A stretch of 53,311 nucleotides of DNA from an uncultured Oscillospiraceae bacterium. GTDB lineage: Bacteria; Bacillota; Clostridia; Oscillospirales; Oscillospiraceae. Below are positions 30,015-38,506 of the stretch, piece by piece; position 1 is the stretch's first letter; the number at the start of each line of letters is the position of its first letter. A model generated the notes under the pieces. It searched no databases. It saw only the letters and a program-made list of their open reading frames with translations, and was not told where the DNA came from. A program made the translations under genes and the position numbers. The stretch spans positions 1 through 53,311 of the forward strand of contig CAJFNZ010000059.1 of NCBI GenBank assembly GCA_904395905.1. Direction: 5' to 3'.

Positions 30015-32141
30015 ATGAAGCGGTTTATTGTGACGGCCTGCCTGCTGGTGGTGGCGCTGATTGGCGTGCTGTACGCCGTGTTCTATGAGGGGCTCTACGT
30101 GGATACGGACCCGGAGGCCCCGGTGACGGCCGGTTTCCGCACCTATGCCCGGGACATCCAGGTGCGCGGCAGCGACGGGAGGTGGGAGGACCTGGAGCTC
30201 CGCGGTGTGGACGTGGTCTCCAGCCTCCCCGGCGAGGCCCCCATGGACTTTGCCCCGGAGGCGGAGGACTACCTGCGGTGGCTCGAGGCCATCGGCGAGA
30301 TGGGCGCCAACACCGTCCGGGTGTACACCATCCTGGACAGCGACTTCTACGAGGCGTTTTACGCCTATAACACCACCCACGAGGCGCCGCTCTATCTGCT
30401 CCAGGGCCTCCAGGTGCCGGACACCGCCAACTACGGCGCCGACGACGTCTACGACGAGGCGTTCCGGGACCTGCTGATTCAGAACGGCCGCGCCGCCGTG
30501 GACGTGATTCACGGCCGCCGGTATATCTACCCCGGCGACACCAGCGGCACCGGCTACTACCGCTGGGACGTGTCCGAATGGGTCATCGGCTACCTGGTGG
30601 GCAGCGAGTGGGACAGCGGCAACATCGCCTACACCAACAACAGCACCCTCTATCCCACGTCGTACCAGGGGACGTACTTCGTCACCGCGCCGGGGGCCTG
30701 CCGGTTCGAGGCGCTGATGGCCCAGATTATGGATGAGATTGTGGCCTACGAGACCGGCAAATACAAGTGCCAGCGGGTCATCGGCTTCATCAACGACCAC
30801 AACAACGACCCCTTCCAATATGAAGAGCTGTACGGCACCCGGTTCTTCAAGTACAACGAGATTGACGCCGAGAACGTCCTCCCCACCGAGGCGCTCCAAT
30901 CGGGGTACTACGCGGCGTACCGCCTGAACTACTTTTCGCCGGATTACCTCGACTACCTGACCGAGGAGCAGCGGGTGGAGCTGGGGAACCTCCTCTACGG
31001 GCTGGACACCTCCGACGTCTACAACGGCTATCTGGACCTGCTGGGCCGGTACCACACGGTGCCGGTGGTGGCCGCCTACGGCTTCTCCACGGCCCGGATG
31101 CCCATCTACGAGGACCAGCCGCCCCTGAACGAGCGGGAGCAGGGGGAGGCCCTGGTGGAGGTCTGGCAGGACGCCGTGGAGGCCGATTGGGCCGGCGTCG
31201 TCCTCTCCACCTGGCAGGATGTCTGGGAGCGGCGCACCTGGAACACCGCCTACGCCTCCCTGGACTCCCTCCAGCGGGTCTGGCAGGACGTCCAGACCGA
31301 CGGCCAGTGCTACGGCCTGATGGAGTTCCGGCTGGGCGACGGCGACCCGGTCTGCCTGGTGGACGGCGACACCGCCGAGTGGACCGAGGCGGACGTGGTC
31401 GTCTCCGGCGCGGCGGGGACGCTCTCCATGCGATACGACGAGAAGTACCTCTATTTCCTGGCGGAGCGGGAGGGCTTCGACCCCGAAACCGACACATTCT
31501 ACATCCCCATCGACACCACGCCCCAGAGCGGCAGCACCTACTGCGAGAACTATCAGCTGGCCTTCGAGCGGGCCTGCGACTTCGTGCTGTGCCTCGACGG
31601 CCGCTACGGCAGCCGCCTGGTGGTGCAGGAGCGGTACGAGGCGCTGTGGGCGCTGTTCGCCTTCGAGACCGACCGGGTGGACCCCTACGAGGAGGACCTG
31701 CGGGACCCGGATTCCCCGCAGTTCCAGACCATCCGCCTCCAGGTCCAGCGGAAGGACCCGGTGCCCGTGGGCGGCTGGGAGCCGGCCGCCACCTACGAGA
31801 CCGGCCGCCTCCGCTGCGGCAACGCCAACCCGGAGAGCCCCGACTACGACTCCCTGGCCGACTTCTGCTTTACGGAGGATGGCGTCGAGGTCCGCATCCC
31901 CTGGCAGCTGCTGAACTTCAGCGACCCCTCGGAGATGCGCATCCACCAGGACTACTATGAGAACTACGGCGTCGAGACCATGGTCATCGACGAGCTGTAC
32001 GTGGGCCTGGCCGGCGGGGACACCCAGGGGCGGGTGGCCATGGCCGCCTTCCCGCTGGAGGGCTGGGGCCGGGGCGGCGACTACCAGGAGCGGCGCAAGG
32101 ATTCCTATTACATCGTGCAATCCCACTGGGCCGGCCAGTGA
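30015..32141 (+). CDS. Membrane-anchored glycosidase-like protein
   Basis: A 708-residue protein with an N-terminal membrane anchor (residues 4-23). Residues about 35-430 look like a TIM-barrel glycoside hydrolase of the GH2/GH5 type: LRGVDVVSSLPGEAP, WLEAIGEMGANTVRVYTI, VIGYLVGSEWDSGNIAYTN with a Glu at the position of the acid/base, and VVLSTWQDVWERRTWNTAY. Residues about 445-700 resemble a DOMON/CBM9-like sugar-binding sandwich (CLVDGDTAEWTEADVVV, MRYDEKYLYFLAERE). It may trim or bind the polymer made by the glycosyltransferase two genes downstream. The family assignment is tentative. It starts 9 bp after the CotH stop. Confidence 0.6.
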   Translation: MKRFIVTACLLVVALIGVLYAVFYEGLYVDTDPEAPVTAGFRTYARDIQVRGSDGRWEDLELRGVDVVSSLPGEAPMDFAPEAEDYLRWLEAIGEMGANTVRVYTILDSDFYEAFYAYNTTHEAPLYLLQGLQVPDTANYGADDVYDEAFRDLLIQNGRAAVDVIHGRRYIYPGDTSGTGYYRWDVSEWVIGYLVGSEWDSGNIAYTNNSTLYPTSYQGTYFVTAPGACRFEALMAQIMDEIVAYETGKYKCQRVIGFINDHNNDPFQYEELYGTRFFKYNEIDAENVLPTEALQSGYYAAYRLNYFSPDYLDYLTEEQRVELGNLLYGLDTSDVYNGYLDLLGRYHTVPVVAAYGFSTARMPIYEDQPPLNEREQGEALVEVWQDAVEADWAGVVLSTWQDVWERRTWNTAYASLDSLQRVWQDVQTDGQCYGLMEFRLGDGDPVCLVDGDTAEWTEADVVVSGAAGTLSMRYDEKYLYFLAEREGFDPETDTFYIPIDTTPQSGSTYCENYQLAFERACDFVLCLDGRYGSRLVVQERYEALWALFAFETDRVDPYEEDLRDPDSPQFQTIRLQVQRKDPVPVGGWEPAATYETGRLRCGNANPESPDYDSLADFCFTEDGVEVRIPWQLLNFSDPSEMRIHQDYYENYGVETMVIDELYVGLAGGDTQGRVAMAAFPLEGWGRGGDYQERRKDSYYIVQSHWAGQ

Positions 32142-32162
32142 CGAAGGAGGCGGCGCGGACGG

Positions 32163-33269
32163 ATGGTCAGTCAGATTTTGATTTACGGCTACGGGCTGGT
32201 GTGCCTGTCCATGCTGGTCTACAACCTGGTGTACAGCCTCTACCTGCGGGCCGACACCCTGCGGCTGGAGCGGCGCGTCCGGAGCATCGACCGCCGGGTG
32301 GCCGTTCAGCTGGACGCCCTGCGGGCCGGACGGGAGGTGTCCCGGCGCCATCTGGACGCCATGGCCCGCCGGCTCCGGCGGGTCCGCAACCTGCTGGCTT
32401 TCGACCGCTATCTGGACACCCAGGCTGCCCGCGAGCCGGCGTTCCAGGCGTACCTGCGGCGGCTCCAGCCGGTGCTGCTGTACCTGGCGACGGTCTACCG
32501 CCGGCGGGAGGTGACCCGGTCCGCCTATTTCTGCCACTTCCTGGCCCGGCACCAGCTCCAGCGCCATATGCAGATGGACCAGATCCAGCAGGTGCTGCTG
32601 ACGTATCTGGACCGGGACAATCTCTACTGCCGGGTCAACGCCCTCAAGGCGCTGTGCGCCTTCGGCAGCGCCGACACGGTGGTCCAGGCGCTGGAGCGGC
32701 TGGAGAAGGGCGGGGCGCAGCTCCACGAAAAGGTGGTGACCGAGACGCTTCTCTCCTACACCGGCGACCGGGCCGCGCTGATGGACCGGGTCTGGAAGCG
32801 GCTGGAGCGGTTCTCGGCGGCCATGCAGCGGGCGCTGCTGGACTACATCCGCTTTTGCAGCGGCGCGTACCAGCGGGAGATGCTGGACATCCTCCGGGAC
32901 GAGGGCCGGGACAAGGAGCTGCGGCTGACGGCCATCCGCTACGTCGGCCGCTATCCCTACGGGCCGGCCCGGGAGCCGCTGCTGGGCCTTGTGGAGGACG
33001 GCAACCCCCTCCGCTGGGAGTTTGCGGCCATCGCCGCGTCGGCCCTGGCCGGCTACGGCGGCGAGGCGGTGACGGCCGCCCTGGCCGAGGCCATGCACAG
33101 CCCCAACTGGTACGTCCGGTACAACGCCGCCGCCAGCCTGGAGGCGCGGGGGCTGGCCTATGAGGATCTGCTGGCCATCGCCGGCGGCGACCGGTACGCC
33201 CAGGAGATGCTCACCTACCGGCTGGAGTCCCGCCGGCTGACGGCGGAGCGGGAGGCGGTGGCTGTATGA
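32163..33269 (+). CDS. HEAT-repeat membrane protein
   Basis: A 368-residue protein with one N-terminal membrane helix (about residues 5-27), an Arg-rich coiled region (30-85) and alpha-helical HEAT-like repeats from about 130. Repeat examples are YCRVNALKALCAFGS, LRLTAIRYVGRYPYGPAREPLL, WEFAAIAASALAGYGGEAVTAAL and WYVRYNAAASLEARGL. HEAT arrays are protein-binding scaffolds. Its stop overlaps the start of the glycosyltransferase gene by four bases (ATGA), so the two proteins are probably partners in one complex (inference). Confidence 0.75.
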   Translation: MVSQILIYGYGLVCLSMLVYNLVYSLYLRADTLRLERRVRSIDRRVAVQLDALRAGREVSRRHLDAMARRLRRVRNLLAFDRYLDTQAAREPAFQAYLRRLQPVLLYLATVYRRREVTRSAYFCHFLARHQLQRHMQMDQIQQVLLTYLDRDNLYCRVNALKALCAFGSADTVVQALERLEKGGAQLHEKVVTETLLSYTGDRAALMDRVWKRLERFSAAMQRALLDYIRFCSGAYQREMLDILRDEGRDKELRLTAIRYVGRYPYGPAREPLLGLVEDGNPLRWEFAAIAASALAGYGGEAVTAALAEAMHSPNWYVRYNAAASLEARGLAYEDLLAIAGGDRYAQEMLTYRLESRRLTAEREAVAV

Positions 33270-34669
33270 GAGAGGCGATTTTGTGGTTCCTGACCGCGGT
33301 GGAGTGCTTCTTCATCCTCTACATGGTGGGGTATGCCAGCTTTTTGTTCCTGTCGGTGACGGTGGGCACCTCGGACCTGTACGCCGCCCGGCGGCGGAAC
33401 CTGCTGCGCAACGAGCTGTCCAATGATTACTACGTGCCGGTCTCCGTCATCGTCCCGGCCCACAACGAGGGCGTGACCATCGAGGCCACAATCCAGTCCC
33501 TGCTGGCCCTGGACTACAAGCTCTATGAGATTATCGTCGTGGACGACGGCTCCACCGACGACACGGTCCAGGTGCTGCGGGAGGCCTTCCGGATGCAGCC
33601 CATCAGCCGGCCCATCCAGCGGCGGATCCCCTGCCGGCCGGAGGTGGCCATCTACGAGACCCGGGCCTGGAAGGTGCCCATCACCCTGGTGGCCAAGGAG
33701 AACGGCGGCAAGGCCGACGCGCTGAACATGGGCGTCAACGTGTCCAACTATCCCTATTTCCTCTGCCTGGACGCCGATTCGGTCCTCCAGCAGGACTCCC
33801 TGGAGAAGATTGTCCGCCCGGTCCTGGAGGACGAGCGGGTGGTGGCCGTGGGCGGCACGGTCCGGCCGTGCAACGGCGCGACCATCGAGCAGGGCCGCGT
33901 CGTCCGCTACCGGATGCCCGGGAAGCTGCTGGCGGCCATGCAGGTGCTGGAGTACGACCGGTCCTTCCTGGCCTCGCGGATCCTCTTCGACCGGTTCAAC
34001 GGCAACATCATCATCTCCGGGGCCTTCGGGCTGTTCCGGAAGAGCGCCGTGGTGGACGTGGGCGGCTACGACCCGACCACCATGGGCGAGGACATGGAGC
34101 TGGTGGTCAAGCTCCACGTCTTCTGCCGGGAGAACGGCAGGCCCTACCGGATCCGCTACGTGCCCGACGCCGTCTGCTGGACCCAGGTGCCCGAACGGCT
34201 CCGGGACCTCTGCCGCCAGCGGCGGCGGTGGCACATCGGGCTGTTCCAGAGTATGAGCAAGTACCGCAGCATCCTGGCCAACCCCAAGTACGGGGCCATC
34301 AGCATGGTGTCGTATTTCTACTTCCTCATCTATGAGCTGTTTTCGCCCTATATTGAGATGCTGGGGCTGTTTGCCACGGCGGTGGCCTTTGCGGTGCAGC
34401 TGATCAACGTGCCGTTTATGATTGCCTTCTTCGCCATCTACGTCGTCTACACGGCGCTGCTGTCCCTGACGGCCTTCCTGGCCCGGGTCCACACGGTGGA
34501 CCTGCGGGTGTCCTTCGGGGACCTCTGCAAGGCCGTGGGGCTGTGCGTGGTGGAGGTGTCGTGCCTGCGCTTCGTGCTGGCCTGGGTGCGGATGACGGCC
34601 CTGATTGGCTACCGGAAGAAGAAACACACCTGGGGCCGCATCGAGCGGCAGAAGATTGCGTTCAAGTAG
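33266..34669 (+). CDS. Processive family 2 glycosyltransferase
   Basis: A 467-residue membrane glycosyltransferase of GT2. An N-terminal membrane helix is followed by the catalytic GT-A domain with VVDDGSTDDT (Asp93, Asp94), CLDADSVLQQ (Asp169, Asp171), MGEDMEL (Glu275, Asp276) and QRRRW (318-322). Three to four C-terminal membrane helices follow. The D, DxD, D, Q/RxxRW pattern is that of processive polysaccharide synthases such as PgaC, BcsA and hyaluronan synthase. No PilZ domain is seen, so cyclic-di-GMP control would act through a partner or on transcription. It likely makes and exports a surface polysaccharide; the sugar is unknown. Confidence 0.9.
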   Translation: MREAILWFLTAVECFFILYMVGYASFLFLSVTVGTSDLYAARRRNLLRNELSNDYYVPVSVIVPAHNEGVTIEATIQSLLALDYKLYEIIVVDDGSTDDTVQVLREAFRMQPISRPIQRRIPCRPEVAIYETRAWKVPITLVAKENGGKADALNMGVNVSNYPYFLCLDADSVLQQDSLEKIVRPVLEDERVVAVGGTVRPCNGATIEQGRVVRYRMPGKLLAAMQVLEYDRSFLASRILFDRFNGNIIISGAFGLFRKSAVVDVGGYDPTTMGEDMELVVKLHVFCRENGRPYRIRYVPDAVCWTQVPERLRDLCRQRRRWHIGLFQSMSKYRSILANPKYGAISMVSYFYFLIYELFSPYIEMLGLFATAVAFAVQLINVPFMIAFFAIYVVYTALLSLTAFLARVHTVDLRVSFGDLCKAVGLCVVEVSCLRFVLAWVRMTALIGYRKKKHTWGRIERQKIAFK

Positions 34670-34702
34670 TTCATATTGACTTTTTGACAGGAGGGATTTC
34701 CC

Positions 34703-35215
34703 ATGCGTGTGGAAGAATTGAAACGAGGTCTCTGGGGATACCAGAAGCAGAGTATTTTCCAGTACATCGCCGAGCAGGAGGAGGCCTTCTCCCGGAAGCT
34801 GTTGGAGAAGGACCAGCAGGCCGAGGCCGCGGCGCAGCTGGCCCGGGAGCGGATCCAGGCCCTGGAGGCGGAGGTGACCGCCCTGCGCGGCCAGCTGGGG
34901 GAGCTGCAGCGGCGCCATGCCCACATCGCCGACACCCTCCTGGACGCCCGGGCGGCCGCCGAGGAGATGAAGGCCGAGAGCCGCGCCCAGGAGGAAGCGG
35001 CCCGGGAGGCTGTCCGCCAGACGCTGGACGGCGCCATGGGCGAGGTGGCCGGCTACCGGGAGCGGATTGCCGGCCTGCGCCGGGCGATTGAGCGGACCCT
35101 GCGGGATATGGACAGCCAGACCGCGCAGCTGGAGGAGGAGGCCGAGGCCCTGGAGGCCTCGTCGCCGGCAAACTATCTGAATTTCTTCCAGGAAGGCGCC
35201 GGGGAGGACGCCTGA
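34703..35215 (+). CDS. Coiled-coil protein (DivIVA-like)
   Basis: A 170-residue, almost fully helical protein. It starts MRVEELKRGLWGYQKQSIFQYI, which loosely resembles the N-terminus of DivIVA/GpsB-type proteins. A long Ala/Glu/Arg-rich coiled coil (about residues 20-150) follows, then a short tail. It has no catalytic motif and has an AGGAGG site 33 bp after the glycosyltransferase. It may position the synthase complex (inference). Its stop TGA is in the same reading frame as the next gene and separated from its GTG by a single codon. Confidence 0.7.
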   Translation: MRVEELKRGLWGYQKQSIFQYIAEQEEAFSRKLLEKDQQAEAAAQLARERIQALEAEVTALRGQLGELQRRHAHIADTLLDARAAAEEMKAESRAQEEAAREAVRQTLDGAMGEVAGYRERIAGLRRAIERTLRDMDSQTAQLEEEAEALEASSPANYLNFFQEGAGEDA

Positions 35216-35218
35216 GCC

Positions 35219-37099
35219 GTGGCCGGGGAGACGCTGATTTACGTCGCAGGCGCCCCGGACTGCTTTCCGCTGGAGTACTACGACGGCGCCGCCGGCGCCT
35301 ACCGGGGCGTCCTGCCGGACCTGTTGGAGGACTTTGCCCGGGAGACGGGCTACGTCGTCCGATACTACGAGCCGGGCAGCCAGGACCGCCGCCAGGAGCT
35401 GGCCGCCAACCGGCAGGTGGATCTGATTTCCTGCGTGGTGGGGGATGCGGACTACGACCATCTCCGGGAGGAGCCGCTGCTGCTCTTTCCGGTGGAGGTG
35501 GACGGCGAGACGCTGCACTGCGCCCTGGCCTGCACCGATGTGGCCCCTGAGGGGTTCTGCACGGCGCTGGCGTCGTACGTGGCCGGCATTTCGAAAGAGG
35601 CCTGGGCCGGGGAAATCCTGGAGGCCGTTGCCGAAGCGCCGCAGCCCTCGCAGCTGATGCCGCTGGCGGCCGTGGCCGGCGCGCTCCTGCCGGTCCTGGC
35701 GGCCGCCGTCCTGGCGGTGGCCCTGGGGCGGACCCGCCGGCGGCTGCGGGAGGCCCGGCGCGCCCGCCTGAACGACGGCCGGACGGGCCTCTGGAACGAG
35801 GCCGGCCTGGCGCAGGCCTTCGACGCCACGGTCCAGGATGCCAACCGGGCCCTCTACTATCTGCTGGACATCCACTGCGACCTGGACCGGCTGGCCCGGC
35901 TGGAGGGGACTGCGGGACCGGCGGGCTTCCTGGCCCACGGGGCCGCCGTCCTGAAGGCGCGGACGGCCCCGGGCGACCTGGCGGCCGCCGCCCGGGACGG
36001 GGACCTGCTGGTGCTGATGCAGGCCCAGAGCCAGGAGGCCGTGACCGCCTGGGCACGGGAGACCTGGAAGGAGCTGGCGACCTTTTCCTGCGGCGGCGCG
36101 CTGCTGGGGCACGGCGACCTGGGGGTGGGTGTCTATTCCCTGCGCACCGCCGGCTACGGGCTGGAGGAGGCGCGGCTCCAGGCGCGGCAGGGGGCGCTGG
36201 CCGCCTGCCGGGAGGAGAACGGCGTCCACCTCTGCACCGGGGAGGACAGCCGCCGGTGCCTGGAGGAGCGGCAGCTGCTCGCCGGCCTGGGACAGGCCCT
36301 GGAGCGGCAGGAGCTGCAGCTGTGGCTCCAGTTCCTGGTGGACGCCGGAAGCCATCGGGTGGTGGGCGGCGAGACCCTCTCCCGCTGGAACCATCCCAGC
36401 CGCGGCGTCCTGCTGCCGGGGCGGTACGTGCCGCTGCTGGAGCGGGAGGGCCGCATCGACCGCCTGGACCTCTTCTGCCTGACCCAGGCGGGCCGCTTTT
36501 TGGCGGAGCTGGAGCAGCGGGGCGTCCGGGACTTTTTCCTCTCGTGCAACATCTCCCGCAGCACCTTTGCCGCCCGGGACTTCCCGGAGCGGTGCCGGAC
36601 GGCGCTGGAGCCCTACCGCTTTTCCAGGCGGCTCCTGCTGCTGGAGCTGACGGAGAGCGAGCGGATGACGGCCAAGGAGCAGCGGCAGATCCAGAAGAAC
36701 ATCCCGGAGCTGCGGGCCATGGGCCTGCGAATCCTGCTGGACGACTTCGGCGTGGGCTTTTCCGCGTTTCAGGACCTCCAGGAGTTCCCGATGGACGGCC
36801 TGAAGCTGGACAAGTGCCTGGTGGACAATATGGAGACCGAGCGGGGCGCGGTGCTGCTCCAGAGCTTTATCCGCACTGGTCACCAGCTGGGGCTGGCCAT
36901 CCTGGCCGAAGGGGTTGAGACGTCCGACCAGGCGGAAACCCTGGCCCGGTGGGGCTGCGACGTCCTCCAGGGATACCATTTCTCGGTGCCGGTGCCGGCG
37001 CCGGCGGCCATGCGCCGGATTTTGGAAGGGAAGAGCGAAGCCAAGGAAGGGGAGGCCACATGGAAGGAAGCGGACAAGAGCGGGGCGGGCTGCTGCTGA
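35219..37099 (+). CDS. EAL-domain cyclic-di-GMP phosphodiesterase
   Basis: A 626-residue protein. Residues 5-140 resemble a solute-binding (SBP_bac_3) sensor domain (VAGAPDCFPLEYYDG, YRGVLPDLLEDFARETGY), but no signal peptide precedes it at this GTG start. A membrane helix (146-170) follows, then a degenerate GGDEF domain (about 185-340, RDGDLL in place of GGDEF) and a complete EAL domain (345-600). EAL residues include GGETLSRW (Glu385), CNIS (Asn444), ELTES (Glu479), LDDFGVGFS (Asp508, Asp509), LKLDK, AEGVET and LQGYHFS. It probably hydrolyses cyclic di-GMP. The end overlaps the next gene by 40 bp. Confidence 0.88.
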   Translation: MAGETLIYVAGAPDCFPLEYYDGAAGAYRGVLPDLLEDFARETGYVVRYYEPGSQDRRQELAANRQVDLISCVVGDADYDHLREEPLLLFPVEVDGETLHCALACTDVAPEGFCTALASYVAGISKEAWAGEILEAVAEAPQPSQLMPLAAVAGALLPVLAAAVLAVALGRTRRRLREARRARLNDGRTGLWNEAGLAQAFDATVQDANRALYYLLDIHCDLDRLARLEGTAGPAGFLAHGAAVLKARTAPGDLAAAARDGDLLVLMQAQSQEAVTAWARETWKELATFSCGGALLGHGDLGVGVYSLRTAGYGLEEARLQARQGALAACREENGVHLCTGEDSRRCLEERQLLAGLGQALERQELQLWLQFLVDAGSHRVVGGETLSRWNHPSRGVLLPGRYVPLLEREGRIDRLDLFCLTQAGRFLAELEQRGVRDFFLSCNISRSTFAARDFPERCRTALEPYRFSRRLLLLELTESERMTAKEQRQIQKNIPELRAMGLRILLDDFGVGFSAFQDLQEFPMDGLKLDKCLVDNMETERGAVLLQSFIRTGHQLGLAILAEGVETSDQAETLARWGCDVLQGYHFSVPVPAPAAMRRILEGKSEAKEGEATWKEADKSGAGCC

Positions 37100-38151
37100 T
37101 TGTAGACGACGACGTCATCAACCGCGCCATCCTCGAGCAGATTTTCGCTCCCCACTACGGGATTCTCCAGGCGGAGAACGGCCGCGTGGGCCTGGAGAGG
37201 ATCCTGGCCGGGCCCGAACGGCTGTGCGCCGTGCTGCTGGATGTGCGGATGCCGGAGATGGACGGCCTGCAGGTGCTGCGCCGCCTGGCCCGGGAGGGGC
37301 TGCCGGCCCAGCTGCCGGTGTTCCTCATCACCGCCGACGCCAGCGGCGCGGTGATGGAGGAGGCCTACCGGCTGGGCGTCATGGATGTGATTTCCAAGCC
37401 GGTGGTGCCCTACGTGGTGCTGCGGCGGGTGCAGTCGGTGGTGGAGCTGTTCCAGGGCCGGCGGAAGCTGCGGCAGGTGGTGGCCTCCCAGCAGGCGGAC
37501 CTGCTGGCGCAGGCCCGGCAGATTATCGACTTGAACCAGGGCATGATTGAGGCCCTGGCCACGGCCATCGAGTTCCGCAGCGAGGAGTCCGGCGACCATG
37601 TCCGCCGGATCCGGGACATCACGCGCCATCTGCTGCTGGAGACCGAGCTGGGCCGCGGCCTGGGACGGGAGGAAGTGGACCAGATTGCCCTGGCCTCCAT
37701 CCTCCACGACGTGGGGAAGATTGCCGTGCCCGACGCCATCCTCAACAAGCCCGGCCGGCTGACGCCGGAGGAGTTTGCGGTGATGAAGACCCACACCCTC
37801 CAGGGCGACGCCCTGCTCAGCCGGATTCCGCAGCTGCGGGACCACGCCTCCTTCCGGTACGCCCGGGACATCGCCCGCCACCACCACGAGCGGTGGGACG
37901 GCCGGGGCTATCCCGACGGGCTCCGGGGCGACGAAATCTCCCTCTGGGCCCAGGTGGTGTCCCTGGCCGATGTGTACGACGCCCTCAGCTGCAAGCGGGT
38001 CTACAAGGACGCCTTTCCCAGGGAGCAGGTGCTGGAGATGATTCAAAGCGGCCAGTGCGGCGTGTTCAACCCGAAGCTTCTGGGGTGCTTCCTCGAGGCG
38101 GAGGGCGAACTGGCCAAACTCTACGAGACAGGAGGCGTTTGCAATGGATGA
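37060..38151 (+). CDS. Response regulator with HD-GYP phosphodiesterase domain
   Basis: A 363-residue cytoplasmic protein. The receiver domain (11-130) has acidic pocket IVDDDVIN, phosphoacceptor Asp61 (LLDVRMPEMDG), Thr91 and Lys113 (ISKP). The HD-GYP domain (160-355) has HDVGK (His216, Asp217), NKPGRLTPEEFAVMKTHT, HHHERWDGRGYP (GYP 283-285) and SLADVYDALS. It should hydrolyse cyclic di-GMP when phosphorylated, presumably through the HPt and hybrid kinase encoded next. The ATG at 37060 lies within the EAL gene and follows AAGGGGAGG. Confidence 0.93.
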   Translation: MEGSGQERGGLLLIVDDDVINRAILEQIFAPHYGILQAENGRVGLERILAGPERLCAVLLDVRMPEMDGLQVLRRLAREGLPAQLPVFLITADASGAVMEEAYRLGVMDVISKPVVPYVVLRRVQSVVELFQGRRKLRQVVASQQADLLAQARQIIDLNQGMIEALATAIEFRSEESGDHVRRIRDITRHLLLETELGRGLGREEVDQIALASILHDVGKIAVPDAILNKPGRLTPEEFAVMKTHTLQGDALLSRIPQLRDHASFRYARDIARHHHERWDGRGYPDGLRGDEISLWAQVVSLADVYDALSCKRVYKDAFPREQVLEMIQSGQCGVFNPKLLGCFLEAEGELAKLYETGGVCNG

Positions 38152-38506
38152 CAGACGGCGCGCCCGGCTGCAGGCCGGCGGCATCGACGTGGAGGAGGCG
38201 CTCGGCCGGGTGCTGGGCAGTGAGAGCCTCCTGGAGCGGCTGCTGGGGAAGTTTCTGGAGGACGGCAGCTTCTCCGCCCTCCGGGAGGCGCTGGCCGCCG
38301 GCGACAGCCAGGCGGCTTTTTCCGCGGCCCACACCCTCAAGGGGGTGGCGGGGAACCTCTCCATGACGGCGCTGTACGGCGTGGTCAGCCGCCAGGTGGA
38401 GGAGCTGCGGGCCGGCCGCCTGGACGCGGCCCGCGCGGCCATGGGCTCCCTGCAGGACGCCTACGACCGGGCCGCGGCGGCCATCGGCGACCGTGGCCCG
38501 GCCTGA
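38144..38506 (+). CDS. HPt phosphotransfer protein
   Basis: A 120-residue single-domain histidine phosphotransfer protein with the motif AAHTLKGVAGNL, phosphorylatable His63. It overlaps the HD-GYP gene by 8 bp and the kinase gene by 14 bp. It probably relays phosphate from the kinase's receiver domain to the HD-GYP receiver. Confidence 0.9.
   Translation: MDDRRRARLQAGGIDVEEALGRVLGSESLLERLLGKFLEDGSFSALREALAAGDSQAAFSAAHTLKGVAGNLSMTALYGVVSRQVEELRAGRLDAARAAMGSLQDAYDRAAAAIGDRGPA

Noticed and set aside
27627-33098. A 1,823-residue open frame on the minus strand across the VTC-to-HEAT genes
   Set aside because: It is antisense to six well-supported genes, rich in Val/Gly/His/Gln as expected for the shadow frame of GC-rich coding DNA, and has no domain.
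35404-36245. An active second cyclase in the GGDEF-like region of the EAL protein
   Set aside because: The signature is replaced by RDGDLL and the metal-binding residues are missing; only the EAL part is complete.
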